Assembly: GCA_018881555.1 (NCBI GenBank)
Contig: JACAXG010000205.1
Coordinates: 372,001 to 436,000 of the forward strand
Source: Amblyornis subalaris
Lineage: Eukaryota > Chordata > Aves > Passeriformes > Ptilonorhynchidae
Reading direction: 5' to 3'
Length of the DNA stretch: 64,000 nt
How positions within the stretch are numbered: position 1 is the first letter of the stretch; each line of letters starts with the position of its first letter. The notes under the pieces were generated by a model. That model saw only the letters and a program-made list of their open reading frames with translations, ran no database searches and was not told where the DNA came from. This document shows positions 58,804-64,000 of this stretch, in pieces. The translations under genes were made by a program, and so were the position numbers.

Positions 58804-59902
58804 CTGAAGGAAATGGAGCATAAACAAAGACCACGATGTTCTTTTGGGCGCTTAACTGTAGAAGCTATTTCCATGGGAAGCTAAATCTCCCCAACACCAC
58901 GCAATAATCTCAGCTCTCTTCACTGTGGCCCATAACCGCTGCTCAGTACAGTGTTGGGTTCTAACGATTTTCTGCCATGACATCCTACTCAGCATTTAAA
59001 ATTGGATCCCAGGATGATGAAACAGCACTGTGCTTTACATGCAGCATGTCAATCGAATGCATTATAACTGTTCTGGTTTTTTAATCAATCTTAAGTCTGA
59101 CAAAGATTTAAAGGTTAAAGTTAATGCATATGCATTTTGGTACATATGAATGTTCAATTATTAACACAACAAAATAACCAGAAATCCTTCAAAGATCCTT
59201 AACCTTTAATCACCAAGAATGAGTGCTAGGATTGTTTCTTTCTTTTTGGGACACACCCCTGGGCTAATCAGGAATTAAATTAAAATGTTTGATTATAGCA
59301 TGTCTTGGTCCTGTAAGCACTTTGCAGTCCCTTGGTTAGTTTTAAAAACAAAAATAAAAGCCCTAGGGAAGAAGAAGGTCTAGTAAAATCTCTGTTAATT
59401 AAACTAAGAACTTTCAAAGAGGAACAAAATGACCTACATTTTATTTTTTTAATCACTTAGATTAAATATTAGGCTTCCCCAAGAGTGCATATCAAGGTCG
59501 GAGCTGAGAGCATGTAGGGGCTGACAATTAGAGAGCCTGATTAAAGGTAGAATGGAAAGAAAGAGCCAAGCAACAACAGTGTGATTTTATAGAACTGTCT
59601 CATATACATGGGTTATTCAAATTCCTCCCTCAGCCAAATGAGCTGAATTTCAAAAGGTAATTGCATCAGGTGGGCCTGATCTGAGATTTAAATGGAATAT
59701 CAAAATGGTTACCAGTGGCAGCCTGTGTTTATTCACTCAGGAATAGCTGTGCCAAATGCCAAACCAGAATTACTCTGAAGCATCTCTGCCTTAAAAATAA
59801 TGTGATTTTAGGAGTGAAATCCCTTCACTTCAATCTGACAGCACATCTGTATACATCAAGCACAAACTAAGCAAAAATCTGAGAGGACACAGCAATACTT
59901 AC
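58804..59902 (-). other. AOAH: AOAH intron w1/w2 (1.1 kb)
   Basis: AT-rich and free of recognised repeats. It contains the 12-bp palindrome at 59124-59135 within a stretch (about 58980-59330) that looks like candidate regulatory sequence. Confidence 0.85.
59124..59135. promoter_or_regulatory. Perfect POU/Oct MORE palindrome ATGCATATGCAT
   Basis: The 12-mer is exactly the MORE element (more palindromic Oct recognition element) bound by homodimers of POU factors such as Oct-1, Oct-2 and Oct-4. It lies in the first complete AOAH intron of the window. AT-rich neighbours include AAAGGTTAAAG 12 bp upstream (nuclear-receptor-like). Binding is inference; the match itself is seen directly. Confidence 0.4.
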
Positions 59903-59963
59903 AGTTCAGCTATGTGTGGTCCATAAAGTTCAGCAAGTATGTAACAGAAACCTTGCAGTTTTT
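59903..59963 (-). CDS. AOAH: AOAH exon w1: saposin-B domain, middle
   Basis: Encodes K1-E19 plus two bases of L20, with motif GFCYILAELYGPHIAEL. This aligns with the mammalian stretch KTTCYLVIDKFGSDIIKLL, an amphipathic helix of the saposin B-type domain that binds lipid and carries one of the disulfide cysteines (C6). The acceptor is TTTTCTAG and the donor is CT|GTAAGT. The exon opens with two bases (AA) of a codon begun in an exon I could not locate. The 61 bp length closes the phase exactly with the next exon. Identity here is weaker than in the lipase domain, so the call leans on splice sites, phase and the cysteine position. Confidence 0.82.
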
Positions 59964-62900
59964 CTAGAAAACATAATTTTTTTTTTTTTAATGTAATTGA
60001 GCATGGTGAAATTACACTGGTTCATAGCACTCAAAATATAGCAGCAGTTGGTTCACTAAGGTGAATGCTGATGTCCCTTAGACATGTGACTCTATGACCT
60101 CAGCACCAGTGAATGGGAAAACCTGAACTTTTAATCTTGCCTAAAACCTTTCTGGCTTTAGGTAAGTCACATGATAAAAACTAAAAAGGATAACTAGCTT
60201 TTGTCAATTGTTCTGAGTATAGCATCATGGAAAAGTCAAAAGAAATCGTGCATGCCACCGCATTTTCTAAACAGTTTAAACAAATATCTCAGTAGGTTTG
60301 CAAGAAGAAAGAAAACAAATACATAAATCAAAGAGCAGAAAGTGATGTTGGGCTTGATGCTACCGCTAGAACTGCCTTGGAGCTTCTGGGGGTTTGTGGA
60401 GTTAAGAGAATATGTTTTTTGTAGANCAGGAGTTGTGCAGGAGTAATTACATTCAAAGAAATACTTGACACTTTTCATTTGGCTTCCTTTCACAGTCTGC
60501 AGCCGTGTGCCTTTTTGGGATGCTGGCTCAGGTGGTTTTCTTTAATATGTGTGAAGCATGTCCTCCATAAGACAGTTCATCAGTGATTTTCTTAAGGTAC
60601 TGTTGTAAAAAAAAAGGTGATCCATGCACCCGAGCAAAGACACTGTGGGAGAGACTGAGGGTTTGAATAAAAGTGGGGCATGATGGTAGCACTGGTCTGA
60701 CAGATTTCGTGAAGGAAAACTGCCTGTTTCTTGGCCTGAACAGACTAGAGCTGGTTAGCCATTCACATATTCTGTAAAGGAGGTGTCAGGCCTTGCTCTG
60801 GCAGGGTGCTGTTGTGAAATGTCATAAGAGACAGGTTCACACAAGTGCAGTGACAACAAACTTGCAGCTCCTCAAATTCCTGAGAGTCGTCGTTTTCCCT
60901 TGCACCTCCGTTACTCAAACAGATAATGATCTGTACTTGGGGAAGAAAGCAGAGAGTGTTCTCATCTTTCCCAGAGAAAAGCCATAGAAACCCCCAAAGC
61001 CATCACTTCCCTCCAACTNTGGTCTGAATATTCAATTTTAAGCAGCATCAGGCTGGACGTGCCCAGGGCCAGGGGGCTGCTGCACACAGAGTGGGTAGTT
61101 TTGCTGCATGGAGGGTACAAAACCTTGTGGCAGTGACTCCATTGGTGGGCACAGGTGTGCTCTTGCTCCTGCAGCTGCTCTCCTGCCAGGACTGCAGGCA
61201 CCCCGGCTGGCAACCTGCACCTGAGAAAGGAGGACTGGCACCAGGAAGGCATATCAGGGAATGAAGAGATATTTTTCCCAACACCCTCCTACTCATGGTG
61301 TTGCAGGCAGCTTTTGTAACTACAGTAGCTGATTTTTCTTATCCCGTGACAGGTGTTTTATTTCAATCACATTATTAGCTTCATTTCTTTGCCTCCTTTG
61401 CCACATAACTCCTCACTATTGGCTCTTTAGAAGCAATCTGCAAGTAAAAATTGGTCTCCTGACTAGAATTAGATTTTATTCTTGTTCACCTAAAATGAAA
61501 GATGTTACAGACATCAATAACCCTGTGTTTGGCATCATTGCTGATTAGAACACCCTCTGATAAGGCTTGCCAATGGGGCACCTGGCTGCCTACAGTAGCC
61601 CACAGGCAAATGTAGCTGGGTTACCCAATACCTCCTCAGTGCATCACAGGTGATAGTCTCCTTATGAGTTTCCTAAAGCAGCTGGTTTCCACAACAATCC
61701 TGGCCCTGGAGGAGCCAGCTGGCTGCTGTAATCTCTCCTGGTGTCCGTGAAGAGAGAAGAGTTTGGATGCTCATCAGCTCTGGGGAGCTGATATAGGTGT
61801 TTTGCTGGTCACACTGATTTTCTTANGCATACAGGAAGTTTAACACGTAATCACCCCATGGTGTAAAAAATGATGGGAGGTAAAAAGAATAGTAATAATG
61901 TTGAATTATTGTTGAGCACATAAAGTCCTCTTGGAAGATTCAGATGCCATTCAGGCTTTGGCTTTCAACAAAACAGACCAAAGCCACAGGCACTGTTTAC
62001 AGGACTTGCCCTTGGAGCCAGCCCTCATTCAGGTGTTCACAAATCTCCAGCTCTGCTAACACACACAGGGAGAGGATACTGCAGAGAGAAGTTAGGAAGA
62101 AGCCATGTAAGTCAGAAAGGAGGGGGAGAGAGAGAGAGAGAAAAAATGATGAATAACTGTGAGTGTTCAGGGGCAAGAAAAGAGCTTAAACAAAACTAAA
62201 TGCTGGAAAATTTAGAGAAAATATAGAGTATACTTGCTTCAGGTGAAAGAGATCCCCTAAGCTGCCTTGCTCTTACAAAAGAATAATCTGGAAGGTTTTT
62301 CTCTATAGCTTCATAGTCCTAGAAACACGAATTCTGGCTGAACCCCAGAGGATAAATATTTGCAAAAAAGATGCTATTATCATGTTGCCATTTGCACTTG
62401 AGCTCTAAGGTGTTTACACAGCAGTGGTCAACACTGAAGCAGAGCATGACTCAGAGGCAATGCTGGAGGCAGAGGGTCTCAAAGCACATTTCATGTATCA
62501 GACACCTCTGTTTCATCAAGCGGACAGTCAGCATCCAGGTAAACACACATTCTTGCTAACAACATCTCTTACACTGTAAATACTGCCCCTTCTCCCAGAC
62601 CTGGCCTTTCTATCTGCTCAAGAGCCTTCTTCACTAGTGACATTACTGTTCTTATTCTCACAGGTTTATTGGCCGTGTCGCTTGAATCACACACATTGCA
62701 AATATTTCCATATAAATGAGGACGTGGATCTGTTTTCTACACAGCCTGTGAGATTGAGTGGGATTGACAGGTACTGAAATTTTTTCTCTCTTTTTCTCTA
62801 AGTGGTTTTTGTTCTTGAACATCATATAACTTCATGGAAGGCTTGATCCAAACCTGACTTGATTGTAATTAAAATTATAGGATGCCCTTAAAAAGGCCCA

Positions 62901-64000
62901 CATGAGTTCTTACTCCCATTTTGGTCTTAGGAAAAGCCCTGCTGCCATTAATTTGTTGCTGTTATTCTTCCAATTGATTGTAGGCACGTGCATAGTAATG
63001 AAATTGTTTCTCCAGGTGAAATGCATGACCTGCTTTAGTAGGTCTGCTCCTTATGAGAATCCAAAGCTTTTCTACTGTTTCAGGCAGCAAAAGGAAGCTC
63101 TTGATTCCTGCTGGGTTGCAGTGTTCACCTCCCAAGAGAGGATAAATCAGGTAGCACTCACACAATCCATAGGATTTTTCACTCCTTTCAAGTTCAGGGT
63201 CAGTTTTTTTTCTACTGGGTATATCCATGCATCTCAGAAGGTAACTGGATTATACAGATTCAACTAAAGGGATAATAGGATTTTATGTGTGTAAAGAATG
63301 GCAGCTGAAAAGAAATATCTTGACATGTCAGAAGAACAAGGTCCACCGAGTGAATCATGAACACAGAGCTAGCATGTCATAATTTAAAGAAGAAAATTGT
63401 ATTTTAATAGCAGGATCAGTGCTTCTAATTGCAACTTCATGGTTGTGTGCCTGTAATTTAAAACACTGAGAATATGACTTACGGAATGGAAATCAGATAA
63501 GCGTCATTCTATCAATGAATGAATCCTAGCAATTAGCTCCCTGCCCCATTCTGCATCGGGAAATCCTCCCTTGGAAAGGAGGGAATTAATATTCTGCACA
63601 TATCCTCTGTGAAACTAGGGTCTACAGAATGAGATGGTTTCTCAGAGATACAATTTGTGAAATCATATAAAATGACATTCTAATGAAGAATCCTAAGCCA
63701 TCTTTTTACATTAATAACACTAAAAAGATATCATGAATGTGAGATCTAGTTACTTAAATAGTTATAGGATGGGTCTGTGAGGCACAAAGCTATTCTGGCA
63801 TTCAAACTGTTCTGTATTTAGGGGTGTGCATGTGGAGCACCAAGCTCCTTTGGGTAGATAAAATAAGGGGCAGAAAAAGGGGGGTCTTACATGTATTCAT
63901 ATGAAATAGCTATCACTTTTGAAATTTGTATCACCAATTACATTTCAATAGCTTTTCCATGCACAGCAAATGCTCACATCTTACACCTGTCAGTCTCATC
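59964..64000 (-). other. AOAH: Upstream AOAH intron running off the window
   Basis: About 4.0 kb 5' of exon w1. The preceding exon must end in phase 1 and should encode the first saposin cysteines (human HTCVGC...MERLCSYLPE). I searched the minus strand for such an exon and found none convincing, so this is probably all intron. A T tract (59977-59989) and a GA repeat (62125-62140) are present. Confidence 0.65.
62125..62140. repeat. Microsatellite (GA)n
   Basis: Eight or so GA units in the putative upstream intron. Confidence 0.85.

Larger units (their letters stand above)
4050..59963 (-). other. AOAH: AOAH gene, acyloxyacyl hydrolase (5'-partial; 19 exons in window)
   Basis: Acyloxyacyl hydrolase removes the secondary (acyloxyacyl-linked) fatty acids of lipid A and thereby inactivates LPS; in mammals it is made by phagocytes and some epithelial cells and acts in lysosomes and extracellularly. 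The assignment rests on 19 minus-strand exons whose joined translation follows the mammalian protein from the saposin-B domain to the C-terminal DQGGH. All introns are GT..AG, phases agree across every junction, and coding lengths sum to 1493 nt (2 nt of a split codon, 495 further codons plus one split, and a stop). Catalytic S184, D448 and H451 and oxyanion block GND 293-295 are present. Six N-glycosylation sequons are visible (N133, N230, N257, N330, N387, N392). Signal-peptide and first saposin exons are missing and probably lie past 64000. The low-coordinate gene end is an estimate from a candidate poly(A) signal. Confidence 0.96.

Noticed and set aside
60962..61296. Overlapping minus-strand open frames with cysteines (EHTCAHQWSHCHK)
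   Set aside because: Superficially like the HTCVGC start of the saposin domain, but the spacing, hydrophobic helix and downstream donor phase do not fit.
62277..62318. Minus-strand AG..GT-bounded segment DYEAIEKNLPDYSF as a possible AOAH exon
   Set aside because: Short and open, but it lacks the required cysteine and ends in the wrong phase for exon w1.
62962..63228. Minus-strand segment YGLCECYLIYPLLGG ending at a GTGAAC donor in phase 1, as a possible missing AOAH saposin exon
   Set aside because: Phase and two cysteines fit, but the cysteine spacing and flanking residues do not match the mammalian VQASMERLCSYLPE stretch, and no good acceptor with the HTCVGC motif lies upstream.
62902..63267. 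121-codon plus-strand open frame in the upstream intron
   Set aside because: No domain or family resemblance, and no flanking exon signals.
1..64000. Search for CRISPR arrays, operons, phage or toxin-antitoxin type systems
   Set aside because: The window is intron-rich vertebrate DNA; no regularly spaced repeats, ribosome binding sites or compact gene clusters are present.

Overview
The window is vertebrate nuclear DNA, almost certainly from a bird. The avian signature comes from interspersed repeats: CR1 LINE fragments ending in the ATTCTATG-type 3' tail or carrying CR1 reverse-transcriptase remnants, and a solo LTR of the avian ERVL type, against AT-rich intronic sequence with small exons. 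About sixty isolated single N characters are scattered through the sequence, never in runs.

The main content is one gene on the minus strand, AOAH (acyloxyacyl hydrolase), the secreted/lysosomal lipase that removes secondary acyl chains from lipid A and so inactivates bacterial lipopolysaccharide. I could place 19 coding exons, from the middle of the saposin-B domain (59903-59963) to the stop codon (4267-4269). Every intron has GT..AG ends and every exon-exon phase matches. The joined reading frame is 496 residues with no frameshift and no certain stop, against about 500 for the matching part of the 575-residue human protein. Residues below are numbered from the first complete codon in the window (K1). 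The saposin half spans about 1-53, a linker containing the mammalian small/large subunit boundary about 54-97, a Ca-binding DCN..DSNCNG segment about 118-157, and the GDSL-type lipase domain about 174-496. The catalytic residues are S184 (GDSAGAHF), D448 and H451 (DGFH), with the GND oxyanion block at 293-295. The first exons (signal peptide and start of the saposin domain) were not found and probably lie beyond position 64000.

Layout from left to right: 1 to about 730 may be the 3' UTR of a plus-strand neighbour converging on AOAH (ANLN by mammalian synteny; inference only); about 730-4050 is intergenic with nothing recognisable; about 4050-4266 is the AOAH 3' UTR; 4267-59963 holds the AOAH exons and introns; 59964-64000 is probably further AOAH intron. 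The introns hold CR1 fragments (about 9850-10446, 13108-13325, 30056-30392, 31430-31600), a solo ERVL-type LTR (19092-19659), short microsatellites, and some non-repetitive AT-rich stretches that may be regulatory. One of these contains a perfect 12-bp palindromic POU/Oct MORE motif.

I saw no other convincing protein gene, RNA gene, CRISPR array or prokaryotic-type system. The many short open frames elsewhere look like chance, except those lying over AOAH exons or CR1.
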